Shown here piece by piece: positions 32,438 to 42,412 of a stretch of 64,000 nucleotides of DNA. Under the pieces are notes generated by a model that was given only the letters and a program-made list of their open reading frames with translations, made no database searches and was not told where the DNA came from. The position numbers and the translations under genes are program-made. The stretch covers positions 61,293,971-61,357,970 of the forward strand of contig CM075943.1 of NCBI GenBank assembly GCA_038030265.1. Reading direction: 5' to 3'. Source of the DNA: Corythucha ciliata (Eukaryota > Arthropoda > Insecta > Hemiptera > Tingidae). Positions within the stretch are counted from its first letter, which is position 1. The number at the start of each line of letters is the position of its first letter.

Positions 32438-32880
32438 TGACCTTGACACGCTTACTCCAGGGCATTTCTTGACTCAAGGTCCCCTCGTGGCTATTCCATT
32501 TCCGGTTCGGGAAGGGGCACCAGTCAATAACCTCAAACGCTGGAAGTTAGTTCAGCATCTGCAAAACACCTTCTGGTCCAGATGGCGGCGCGAATATTTG
32601 AATCTCCTCCAATCTCGTCCAAAGTGGCTAAAACCCTCTCCCCGCTCTGGAACCAGGAATGTTAGTCCTTCTCAAGGAAGATAATGCGCCTCTACTTGCT
32701 TGGCCAACAGGCCGCATCATTAGCATACACCCTGGAAAGGATGGCCATGTTCGAGTGGTGACTGTTCGTACTGTTACATTTGAGAACGGAAGAAGAGCCG
32801 TCCGTGAATACCGTCGCCCGGCGGTCAAAATCGTTCCTCTACCTGTGGAGACGATCCTAAAGTTTGATGTGCTGAACTTA
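32438..32880 (+). pseudogene. BEL integrase C-terminal tail
   Basis: Continues in two frames: one with TLTPGHFLTQGPLVAIP and RWRREYLNLLQSR to about 32650, then another with LAWPTGRIISIHPGKDGHVR and PAVKIVPLP to about 32850. This is the DUF5641-like tail typical of BEL integrases. A shift lies near 32645. Confidence 0.85.
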
Positions 32881-32888
32881 TGTTGTTC

Positions 32889-32901
32889 AGGGGGGTGGGG
32901 A
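32889..32901 (+). promoter_or_regulatory. BEL polypurine tract
   Basis: AGGGGGGTGGGGA immediately before the 3' LTR, the expected primer for plus-strand synthesis. Confidence 0.8.
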
Positions 32902-33374
32902 TGTTCAGTTTTGTTTGTTTTTACTTTTTATGCTTCTTGTCTTTTTGCATCCTCCGCTTTCCCCCTCATGTTCATCGTTCTCTTCCCCTTCCTATAACAC
33001 CCAAAAACCGAACGACTAACGAGTGTGGCCGAACTTTTCCCGCTCGGAAGAAAAAAAAAAACGTTCACCATTCATTCGACGTTAAGTTTTAAGTCATGTT
33101 GGGTACTATGTAACCGTGTCGTGTGTGCACGTGAAAAAGAAAGCCGGCTACGATTAAGTTGTGGTGTCCTCTCCGCCGTCCAAGAAAGACCACTTGTCCG
33201 GACGTAGCGAAAATCTTCTGCTCGGCATCGGTTGAAATCGTGAGGTACGTCCTTTTATGATAATCCTCCTATCCCTTCGATTACCCCCTTTTACCTAATT
33301 GTTCCCCCCCCCCTATGGTGAGCAGCTCCTAACTCCGCTCAATTTTATTGTTAAAAGTTTAATAACAATTAACA
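32902..33374 (+). repeat. BEL 3' LTR
   Basis: 473 bp, nearly identical to the 5' copy, followed by the target copy CTATG at 33375-33379. Confidence 0.95.
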
Positions 33375-33849
33375 CTATGAAAAGCAGGTTTTCTAAATTT
33401 TAACCGCGCATTGATCAGCGAACTCGCGTTCCCCCCCCCCCCACCATTTTTACCGTGAATGAGCTCTTTTTGCAAACTTCAGCCGCAAATTAGTGCTTTT
33501 TCTAGAATTATGGTTAGAATTAACATCCTTTCACGAAGGTTTTGCAGGTCCCTTTCCATGTTCAAAGTTTGCAGATTTGGCTATCACCAAGCCCAATTTC
33601 GTAGTTTTGACTAATTCAGGAATAAATTATTCTACCTTTTGCTTTTACTCCTTGGAAAAAAGCGATTCCCGCCGGTTTGCCTCTTTCATAAATCTGATTT
33701 TTGCGGATTTTTGGAAGCTAGAAATCAATTTAACGCGTGATGGCTCCCTAATAAATCCACTTTGGGTCCTTGACACATTTCGTACCGTCAAATCAAAAGT
33801 TTCCGAATAATATTGGCTCATTTTAAAGAGCCATTTCGCGGGGAGGGAT
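33375..33849. repeat. Remnant of minisatellite A, then unclear repeat words
   Basis: 33380-33530 continues family A from 21197 (TCTAAATTTTAACCGCGCATT, GCCGCAAATTAGTGC). 33540-33810 contains family-E-like words (TTTGGCTATCACCAAGCCCAATTTC) but no clear period. An open frame of 105 codons spans it without any recognisable motif, and I do not call it a gene. Confidence 0.6.
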
Positions 33850-34480
33850 TTACTGTGGTTTGGGGCATTGCTGTGGTAGAAGGTTCTTACTACGGTTAGA
33901 GCTTTGCTGTGGTTGGACCTTGGCTGCTTTCAGACCAATGACGTGGTTGGACCATCTTTGTTTGGACCATGATTGGAGCTTTAATAATTGTTTATTGCTT
34001 TGCTGAGGTTGGGACGTAAATGTGGTGGAAGATTCTAATTGCGGTTAGAGCTTTTTATAGTTGGATTGGACCATTGATATGGTTGGACCTTGGGTGGGGT
34101 TGGATCTTTTGCTGTGGTTGGAGCATTGCTGTGGTTGGACCAATGCTGTGGTTGGAATGTTGCTGTGGTTGGACCATTGCTGTGGTTGGACTATTGCTGT
34201 GGTTGGAGCTTTGCTAAGTTGGCCGTGATGGGAGCTTTGCTGTCGTTAGAGCTTTGATGTGTTTGGAGATTTGCTGTGGTTGGAGCTCTAATATGGTTGG
34301 AGCTTCGCTGTGGTTTGAGCTATGCTGTGGTTGTAGCTATGCTGTAGTTGTAGCTTCGCTGTGGTTTGAGCTTTGCTGTCGTTTGAACTTTTCTGTGGTT
34401 GGAGCTTTGCTGTGGTTGGAGCTTTGCTGTGGTTGAAGCTTTGCTGTGGTTGGAGCTTTGCTGTGGTTGCAGCTTTGCTG
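33850..34480. repeat. Minisatellite family D, first block
   Basis: A 17-bp unit GGAGCTTTGCTGTGGTT with variants (GACC for GAGC, ATTGC for TTTGC), best preserved at 34390-34470. A second block lies at 49890-50300 in the same orientation, and isolated units occur near 45995-46030. Confidence 0.9.
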
Positions 34481-34549
34481 TGATCAATTGAGACGACTCT
34501 TGACCGTTCGTGACGTCACACCCTACCAAGGCATCAACGGGCAAAGCCT

Positions 34550-34649
34550 ATTGGGAACTTAGATGGATATTAATGAATAAATCTGCCGCCGGTATTTTAA
34601 TTAATAAATTAATTAGTCTGATATTATCCGGACGACGATGGAAGGGCAT
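34550..34649 (-). repeat. Dispersed repeat, one side of the copia target
   Basis: From TATTAATGAATAAATCTGCC to GGAAGGGCAT. The same sequence is found near 44656-44703 (first half) and, in reverse complement, near 44731-44776 (second half). The copia element is inserted into one copy; the other side of this copy continues at 44415 (TAGCCCAACACG). Confidence 0.75.
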
Positions 34650-34821
34650 AATTAAAGCTGCACGGAAAACTAGAGAAACGCGCGAAAAATTAAGGGAACT
34701 TTTATTATACGAAAATAATTAATATTTTTTTTTTAAACTTGGTAACAACCAAACAACAATTCTCATCGTGAAGCTCATATGGCTCCCGCTAACATTCTTC
34801 AAAACAAGTAACTCTCCAACA
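34650..34821 (-). repeat. copia 3' LTR
   Basis: On the - strand it begins TGTTGGAGAG and ends CTTTAATT. It matches the right copy with several substitutions. Confidence 0.9.
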
Positions 34822-35052
34822 CTCCCTCAGTTCATGTTTTGGAACAACAAACATTCATGTTGTCCAGAAGTTCCCAGAATCTAGGACCGGGTAGTCCTTT
34901 CGTCAGAATGTCAGCGAGTTGTTTTTCACTAGGGATTTAATTTCTTCATCCATAGCTTCACGCCAGAGCTTCTTGGACACTCATCGATTCTTCAGCGACA
35001 CAGACAAATTCTTTTAGGTGGTCTGGTGGCTTTACTTGCCTTCCAGAACGAG
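34822..35052 (-). pseudogene. copia RT/RNase H remnant with large internal deletion
   Basis: The - strand translation starts at the entry to RT (RSGRQVKPPDHLKEF, then a segment like AMDEEIKSLVKN after a frame change). It passes within a few codons into the very end of RNase H (QLADILTKGLPGPRFWELL) and then the LTR. In complete copia elements about 500 residues of RT and RNase H lie between these motifs, so this is one large internal deletion. Confidence 0.75.
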
Positions 35053-35633
35053 TCACAACTCTGTTCTCGCTTGGGCTTTCAGATTCATTCCACCGGATGC
35101 AAAAGTTGAGTTATGCTCAACATCGAGGCTGCATGAAGTGTTTTCTGAGTGAGCTGATTCCACTTCCGTCGCATCGGTGGGCTCATTTTCCACTGTTTCC
35201 TCTGGCGCTGTCCCAATAACGATTTCTCCCTCTGAATCGTTGAGGGTGTCGTCCCTGTTGAATGCTAGAGGTATCTGAGCGTATTCCGAGTTTTCCGAAG
35301 TTTTCGAATAGCATTTTTGTGTAGCGTCATTTTCTGTTAAAAGAACAGTCGTTTCATTCTCAGGTTCGAAAATCACGTCCGCTGACGAGATAACGTGTCC
35401 ATCGACGTAAACCCGAAAACCATCTCGTTCTCCGCAGTACCCAACAAGAATGCCTTTCTGAGCTTTCGCTGACCACTTGGTCCTTCTTGGCTTGGGTACG
35501 TGGACGTAGCAGGTTGTGCCGAATGCCCTGAAATGTTGTATGGGTAATTGACATTTTCCTGACCACAACTGTATGGGCGCTTTGCCAGGAACTGACGTCG
35601 GTCCAGTTCGGTTGATTATGTGGCAAGCTGTCC
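35053..35633 (-). pseudogene. copia integrase C-terminal part
   Basis: Contains CHIINRTGPTSVPGKAPIQLW, then HFRAFGTTCYVHVPK and RTKWSAKAQKGILVGYC, the standard copia integrase end (NRTP...PYELW, FGCxxYVHxP, KxxxxxFLGY). An acidic linker toward RT follows. The upstream part of integrase lies beyond the inserted block, at 42413 and higher. Confidence 0.9.
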
Positions 35634-36299
35634 CAGTCAGCAAGCAAACGTTTTTTTAATGTTTGTTCAAAACGCTTTTAAAACCTAATTCAAATCATTT
35701 AAAAAAAGTTTTTTTAAATGTTTTAATGGCCGCTTTCGCCCGGAAAAAAAACCTAATTTCAAGGTTTGAATAACGTTTAAAAAACGTTAACAAATATTTT
35801 GACACAAAATGTTTGAAACACGTTTTGTTGATATCTCGCATTAACATTTTTAAAATATAATAAAAAAGTGGTAAAACTTTTTGGAGCCATATGCCTCAGA
35901 ACGTATAAGAAACGTTTTACTAATGACTCAAATTTGTATTTTTCAAATGTTTAAAAAACGCGGTAAATCTGTTTTAAACGTTTTTTACCAAAACGTTTGA
36001 AAGACGTTATTATTATAACTCAGACTACTATTTTTTAAACGTCTAAAAAACGTGGTAAAACTTTCAAATATTTTGTTTGAGTTTTAATAATAACTCGGAA
36101 TTATATTTTTAAAATATTGATGAAATGTGATAAAACGTAATTAAGTGGGTTTTCTCTGAATGTATAAAAAACGTTTTATTGAGATCTTGTATTAATATTT
36201 TTCAGAAGCTCAAAAACTTACTTACTAAAACATTTTAAAAACTCATAGTTGTGCTTAATTTGCGCTTTGCAGGTAAAGAATTGTGAGAGGATTCGATGC

Positions 36300-36506
36300 A
36301 CCTTGTAGATGAATGAATTGTCTACTCACGTATTTAACCTTTTTAATTTTTAGACGTGGATGTCAAGGACTCCATAAAATGACTAAATATTAATTGATTT
36401 TATCTAGGTCTGAAGATGATGTGTATATAAAAACATCGAAAACCGGTTAACCTAAAAAATTAAAAAGGTTAAATACGTGAGTAGACAATTCATTCATCCA
36501 CAAGGT
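36300..36506. repeat. Long hairpin with ~54-bp arms
   Basis: 36300-36353 and 36452-36506 are almost perfect inverted repeats (ATGAATTGTCTACTCACG against CGTGAGTAGACAATTCAT). The 98-base loop carries the hammerhead-like motif. Such hairpins with a ribozyme motif recall termini of Penelope-like elements or retrozymes. Confidence 0.85.
36405..36454 (+). ncRNA. Hammerhead ribozyme-like motif
   Basis: Stem I UAGGU (36405-36409) pairs with ACCUA (36450-36454). The core CUGAAGA (36410-36416) fits CUGANGA. Stem II GAUGU pairs with ACAUC around an A/U loop. GAAA is at 36438-36441. Stem III is a four-pair AACC/GGUU hairpin with no loop, and the predicted cleavage triplet UUA precedes stem I. A very short stem III is typical of the type I hammerheads in Penelope-like elements and retrozymes. 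One extra U between the core and stem II is non-standard and may weaken activity. Confidence 0.5.
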
Positions 36507-38374
36507 ACATTTTACAAACTTTAAATATATTTTTACAAAGCCATGAAAAGCTTACTGGTGGGGTAAAAAACGTTATGGCCCGTTGTCTGATTTCCTTTGA
36601 GAGCTAGAACAAACATTAAACGTGACACATGAAAACGACGACATATAAAGCAGAAAACTAGTAATACAATTATTTTGTAAAATTACATCAGTATACGTTG
36701 TGAAGATTGCGCGAGCCAATTCATTGCCGCTTGTTTGAGTTCGCCGGTGTTTGAATTCGGCGATTTTTTCGCGATTATGTCTGAAAAATGCGGAATTCAT
36801 ATTATAACACTCAAAACAAGAATGTCAAGTTACATGAATTAGGCCTATACAGGGTGTTTCAGGACGAATGCAGCATATTTTAATATGTTGTAGTACTATA
36901 AGTAAATGCGACCAAAATCACCCTCGCAAGGTCGCCAATGATTTCCCTTGAAGTTATACACTGGCCCCCTATGCATTTTTCGTCATTCGCTGTGTTTTCC
37001 CCAAAAAGTCCTAGCAACGACTTAACGACTTGATTAATTAATAAAAACCCAAGAATTTGACTTCACAAAACAATTTACTGTGTCACCAAAAATAGCTCCA
37101 CACGTTGTCAAACGACATAAAAACTTCTCCGTTTTCCCAACTTTCCAACGGTGTACTCGAAAGTGGAATTATCTCCCTCCTTTGACGAGAAAATTCGAAA
37201 AGAAGCGAAAAAGTCGTACATTTTGGGCTACAATGTGAATAATAACAGGTACGAAAATTCATTTGTTTGGCTCTCTTTCTTGAGAAATCCAAGCTCTGGA
37301 ACAGTAAGAATTAAAATGTATTGCATTTGAAGAACAAACAAACAAATTAATAAAATGGACGAAGAGGTGCGCGAATTTAGGGCGTCTGCTGGTTTTTTAT
37401 GGGGGCTGGGCTGAGATCTTCGGAGACGGAAATCACCGTCTTGCTGGAAAATAATTTGTTCCCTCAGCTCTGGGTCCATTCCGTTAAGAAGACGTGGCAA
37501 TTCGACTTGCAGGAAATGCAGGTAGCCTTGCCCCGTTCCTTCGAAGAAAGGTGGGCCTATTCATCGGTCTCTCCGACGATCCGACGATTCGGTCTACTAT
37601 TAGTATTGAAGCTGAATTTGGCAGTGGGAACGAGATTCATGCGAATCTGTTTTCGCGAAAAATAAATAATAAATAATGGCCAAAAAACGACGTTTTTGAC
37701 GATAATTAGGTAAGAAAACCCATTTTGGACAAACGCGCTTCGGTAAAAATTTTCTTTTTTGGTCCCAAATGATTACCGCCTGCTTCCGAAAAATCCCGGT
37801 TAAGGGACTTTTGACCCCCCTTAATGCGGGGTACCCTTTGTACTTCAAGGTTTCTTGCATAAAAAATGATGCATTCTTGAATTCAAAAATGATGAGCTTT
37901 TCATTCTAAAAAATTTCCGAACGTAGTTTGCTTCGTGGGCGGGCGTGTTTTGATGTTAACTTTTCTCTCTAAATCAAAAACTACGACTCTGGGACTTTTT
38001 TAAACATTTTTTTCGAGTTTCCCACACTGACTTCCTTGTGAAAACCCACCTCATTTGACGGATCAGACAATTTTGAAATTTCGACTTTTTTGGGGTTTAC
38101 GATTTTTTCGGGGCCCCCACAGGGCCCATTGGCAAGTTCGGGAAGACACGGGTCCAATATTTTTCGATGTATTTTTCGAGTCATAAAAAAATTGACGATC
38201 AAATCGGCGTCGGACATTACCGCACTCCCCTTGTTAAGATAACATATTCTACACACACAAAATTGCATTTTGTCATGAAAAGTGGCTTAAGCCTTAAAAA
38301 TCATAACTCGAAGGGTTTTGTTGTTTGGACCATAGTCGATAGGGAATTTTCGATCACAAATGAGGTGTAGTCTA

Positions 38375-38376
<2 letters not shown>
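36507..38376. other. Non-coding interior of the block; mariner-type end possible
   Basis: No convincing gene. At 36849 the word ACAGGGTGTTTCAGGACGA resembles the outer end of mariner-like or related elements. On the - strand near 37435-37480 the text LREQIIFQQDG resembles the transposase phrase FQQDGAPPH, so a degenerate mariner-like fragment is possible between about 36849 and 37500. The rest, 37500-38376, is unrecognised. Confidence 0.35.

Positions 38377-38426
<50 letters not shown>
38377..38426. repeat. T50 homopolymer
   Basis: Fifty consecutive T. It could be the reverse of a poly(A) tail of a retroposed sequence lying to its left on the - strand, but no such sequence was recognised. 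Length is likely unreliable in any assembly. Confidence 0.9.
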
Positions 38427-39494
38427 CGAAAGCTCATGGTATGGCCTCTTCCGTCTTTGCATAATAACACCTCCTTTCCTTCTTGTCAAAATTACCTGTG
38501 AGAGAGTGAAACAAATGATCCAGAAAAATGAAATAAATAAATGAATGAATAAAACAATCGTTCAGCCCAGAAAGAGCCTAACTCTACGCCTAGGGTGTTT
38601 TACACAGAGGGCCTCCTGACTGGGGGATGAAAATTGCCCCTGTGTCAGTAAAATAAGTGGGTACGCATCAGTACCGCTGTAGGGATCAGTACCAATGCTG
38701 ACTTCTCGAAATGCATCGTCTGGCTGTGGAGGGTGAAATATGCTGGGAGTTGTGGGGTTTTTGCAGAATTCCGAAAAAACAACAAGTCTGATACCCTTCA
38801 CCAGGTCATTATTTTATGTAGAAGGAAAAAGTAACGTCCAAACGTTCAGGGGAAGGGGAGTGGTCTATCGGTGGCTGAAAGGAAACGAAACAACCTCGAG
38901 TGACTAGTGAGATTCCGGCAGACCCGAGTCTACTCAAGACCGGCACTGTTGCAATAAATGCCCTTCACATTCTTGGGTTTTCGCAAAAACCCACCATTTT
39001 GGCAATTGACGAGGAGCGCCAATTACCTTAGTTATTATTTTATTTAATAGCTTTGATCAAAACTGATCAAAACCTTGGGCTGCTTCCAGTATTGCAAGTA
39101 AAAACAAAACATACCAATATGATTGTTCAAAATCACGCTTCCCCATGACAACTGACAATTTTACTGTACTGGCAGCAGCCACCGAACAAATCTAGTATTG
39201 GACATATAAAACAATATGCAAATCAACTAATTAACATCGAAGGATGTTAGGGATCAATTTACACCCTGAACTTATTGCCGTTAGAGCCGTAATTTGGACG
39301 AAAACCAAGTAAATCCAGTGAAGTCCCATGTAAAATGCTCCATCACCCCCCTGAGAGAGGCACCCCTTCAAGATAATTTATTTTGTTAAGCAATGAAACT
39401 TGAGCCCCTTGGTTTAATCCTTTCCTGGAAGATACTTCGGCAAATTTCTATCACCGGAATGAAGGAAATCCGCAAATTTATTGATTCATATTAC

Positions 39495-39895
39495 TTAAGG
39501 GGGAACTGCAGTGATGATTCCTCGACCCCCCTCCAATCACCCCTCACCTACTACTCGGCATACATTTTCTGGCCTTATTTCTGCACCAATCCTGGTTTTT
39601 AATGACTCGTTTTAATCTTCAGGAAATTCCGCATATGCAGTAGTTTTCCTTTTTTCAAATAAATCGAAAAAAAACGTGAAATTACAAGGTAAAAGTTCAA
39701 GACGAATTTAAAATAACTTCTGGGATGAAATTTGAAAAAAGGAAAACTACTGCTTATGCGGAATTTCCTGAAGATTAAAACGAGTCCTTAAAAACCAGGA
39801 TTGGTGCAGAAATAAGGCCAGAAAATGTATGCCGAGTAGTACGGGAGGGGTGATTGGAGGGGGGTCGAGGAATCACCCGTGCAACTCCCCCTTAA
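39495..39895. mobile_element. TTAA-flanked foldback element (piggyBac-like MITE)
   Basis: TTAA at 39495-39498 and 39892-39895 flank two arms of about 150 bp that are near-perfect inverted repeats (39499-39655 and 39735-39891). The ends are GGGGGAACTGCA and TGCAACTCCCCC. TTAA targets with terminal runs of G/C are typical of piggyBac-derived MITEs. No coding capacity. Confidence 0.8.
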
Positions 39896-40740
39896 AACTT
39901 TCAAGTCTTCCCTCTCGGACACGTGGTCTACAACGTGAAGAAAAAAATATACCTGAAAGTGTGTGTGTACGCGGTGCTAGGGATGTGGCCGTTTGACTAT
40001 TAGGACACAGATCCTTCTAGGGTTAATGCTTAGTTTAAGATAAAAAACTAGGTACTCACCAGATGGACTGGAAGAAAGTCCTCTATAAACGTAAAATTAG
40101 TCTGAAAATAAAACCAATAAAAAATTAGTTTACACCACTCCAAATAATGCTACTGCACAGCAGCAGGCAAACAGAAAAACGACCCAGCTTTACCTTAATT
40201 AACGGATGGACAAATTACGCAATAACGAATCAACGCTGACGAACAACGAGAATGAAATGAACAGTCAAGACTTCAAGGCATAAAAGCATCGGCGCCCTTT
40301 TCCCTCTGCCCCTGTTTCCACCGCAAGACCGACACTTTCCTCTTCTTCCCTTTTGGAATCGGATGGACAGAGCAACAAGAACACACACTCAGCACTTTCG
40401 AGTTTCAAAGTAAACCCTTAATAGGGTAGAGGGGGGGGGGATTTTTTCGTACTACAACGAATCGACAAGCAAAATAAAAAGGCGCCTTTGTCAAGGACAG
40501 GTCGTGACACGGGTGGGAGTACTTTGTGCTAGGTGCTACCTCGCGTCCAAGGGGTGGGTGAATGAGAGAGAAAGGAAAATACGAAATTATGGCCGTGGCG
40601 TAGTCTTAAGTCTGTTGATTCTATGATCATTATGTATGCATACGAATAAATTAAATAATAAAAATCGAATTTGTCCCTCTATTACGCCACCACGTTTCAG
40701 TGGAAAATAATAATACATCTTCGAATACCTTAGTAGTAGG
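39896..40740. other. Unassigned sequence
   Basis: No gene is established. A 42-base segment on the - strand (40060-40101) has a good acceptor (TTTTATTTTCAG) and donor (GTGAGT) and an open frame, but no further exon was found. See findings. Confidence 0.4.
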
Positions 40741-41672
40741 CAGGGGTGGCCAAAATACCTATAAAATGCATTTTAAATACAAAGCTCAAAATACCTTCAA
40801 CAAATGTATTATAAATAATGATTAGTGCATTTCATGAAATTTTGTTCCGGCAGCAGCCTGTTGGAAGAAGTGCATTTCATTTATTAGACCATCCATCTCA
40901 TAAGTTTATATGAGATCTAAAAATTACAAATGAAATTTAGGCAGCTATAGAGATTTAAAGTCAATTATTACCACCACCGCAATCGTATAGGCACTCATCG
41001 AATCCGTTTCTCGTAATGTTGTTCGCATTATTATCTCCGAAATTTGTTCTTCCCTAGTTCCCTCTCTAACACGGCCTAAATTTCATTTATAATTTTGAGA
41101 TCTTAAAACAAACTTATGGGATGGATGATCTGATAAATTAAATGCACTTCTCCCGACAGGCAGCTGCTGTCGGAACAATTTGAATTGTACTTTGAACAAA
41201 TTACAAGTACAATTTATAATACTTTAAAATATTTGAAATAAATTTAAAAAATTTAAAATACAAATTTAAAAAAAATTCAAAAATATTAGGACCTTCAATA
41301 GACAAGTTGACAAAATGTAGCTGCGCGAAATGGCCCTGCTGCCGATGCGCAAAAAAAGTACCTAGACAATTTATCACCAAGTATATTTAGTACCGAACCG
41401 GCGAGCACTGGTGGCTCGCGAGGTGAGGCCGACTGTAAAAGGGATGTTGGGTGGAGGGATAGCTCTTGGCCAGTTAGCTGAATTACATTACAGCTGAATA
41501 ACCCCATTATTTACCCAATAATTTCCACACTATCGAGGAATTTTACGCGTTTCGGCTTTTCTCCTCCCCTGAACTACTCATCCCCTCCACTTTTTCGAAA
41601 AACGAAAACGTCAGTCAAACGACTACACCGACTTCACCGAGTTTTTGTGCCAAATGTGGTGTCACTAGGTAA
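40741..41672. mobile_element. hAT-like element, right end missing, with nested foldback
   Basis: The left end CAGGGGTGGCCAAAATACC and the segments 41290-41480 and 41545-41672 match the composite at 10697-16247 (shared words AATGTAGCTGCGCGAAATGG and GTGGTGTCACTAGGT). No closing terminus is found. A foldback at 40840-41181 interrupts the TATTTTAAATAC region. Confidence 0.7.
40840..41181. mobile_element. Foldback element with ~100-bp arms
   Basis: Arms 40840-40942 and 41074-41181 are inverted repeats (GAAGTGCATTTCATTTATTAGA on one side, TCTGATAAATTAAATGCACTTC on the other), around a loop of about 130 bases. Outer ends are TTTGTTCCGGCAGCAGCCTG and CAGGCAGCTGCTGTCGGAAC. It sits inside the hAT-like fragment. 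Superfamily unknown. Confidence 0.75.
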
Positions 41673-41898
41673 GGGTCTCGGTCAGTCAAACGACCGTTTG
41701 AAGAACAGAGTGATCAAGCTCCAAAAAATGCATGTTGCTCAGGAGCCGATGGTTGGATTAGTGAGTTTCTTTGATTGGCGTGTGACTATAGTGCCGATAA
41801 ATGAAGGAGGTTGAGTATTTTATGTCATGAGCAGACACTCTGACAGTGACAGCCCTCACAAATAATAATTAATTATAAAAATCAGTGACTGATCAAAG

Positions 41899-42240
41899 CC
41901 TTTATAAAACGTTTTTCAGCAAAACATTTAATACGTTAAAGTTTATAAAAAATCAGTTAAAAATAGGAAATAAATGTTTATTTCATTAGCTTTTATAAAA
42001 CGTTTTTCAATGAAACGTTTAATACGTACAAGTTTATAAAACATAAATTAAAAATAGGAAATAAACGTTTATTTCATTAGCTTTTATAAAACGTTTTTCA
42101 ATGAAACGTTTAATACGTACAAGTTTATAAAACATAAATTAAAAATAGGAAATAAAAGTTTATTTCATTAGCTTTTATAAAACGTTTTTCAATGAAATGT
42201 TTAATACGTCAACGTTTAAACAACGTTTCTTCATAAAATC
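41899..42240. repeat. 91-bp tandem repeat, almost four units
   Basis: Units begin CTTTTATAAAACGTTTTTCA at 41990, 42081 and 42172, so the period is 91 bp; a more diverged unit starts at about 41899. The units at 41990 and 42081 are almost identical. It forms the right subterminal region of the 6.8-kb block. Confidence 0.9.
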
Positions 42241-42412
42241 TTTGAAACAAGTACGTTAAAAATATGTGTATTTAATGAATTGAAAAAATGTATAGTTTGA
42301 ATATATTTTTTAGTTATTAAAAAAACCTCTATTTTCCAAACGTTTTGTGAACAAAGGTTTCATTTGAGAAAAAATATCTTAAAAATGTTTTTTAAAAGAT
42401 CATTGCTGACTG

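Larger units (their letters stand above)
26654..33374 (+). mobile_element. BEL/Pao element with frameshifts
   Basis: LTRs at 26654-27127 and 32902-33374, flanked by 5-bp target copies CTATG (26649-26653 and 33375-33379), the length expected for BEL/Pao. A primer-binding site follows the left LTR and a polypurine tract precedes the right one. The internal region encodes Gag, protease, RT, RNase H and integrase in the usual order but is broken by at least six frame changes. The LTRs differ by a few substitutions and homopolymer lengths, so the copy is young yet coding-defective as sequenced. Confidence 0.95.
35634..42412. mobile_element. 6.8-kb TIR-bounded block inside the copia integrase
   Basis: The ends are CAGTCAGCAA (35634-35643) and TTGCTGACTG (42403-42412), perfect 10-bp inverted repeats, exactly where the integrase coding sequence stops on both sides. 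Both subterminal regions are rich in AAACGTTTT words, dispersed on the left (35650-36230) and as a 91-bp tandem repeat on the right. I see no target duplication and no transposase. The interior is a collection of other things: a hairpin with a hammerhead-like motif, a T50 tract, a TTAA-flanked foldback and a hAT-like fragment. It may be a large non-autonomous DNA transposon that has accumulated nested insertions. Confidence 0.65.

Noticed and set aside
33493..33810. 105-codon open frame on the + strand
   Set aside because: No motif, and it overlaps minisatellite-like words.
38562..38801. 79-codon open frame on the - strand
   Set aside because: It reads plausibly but has no recognisable motif, splice support or conserved context.
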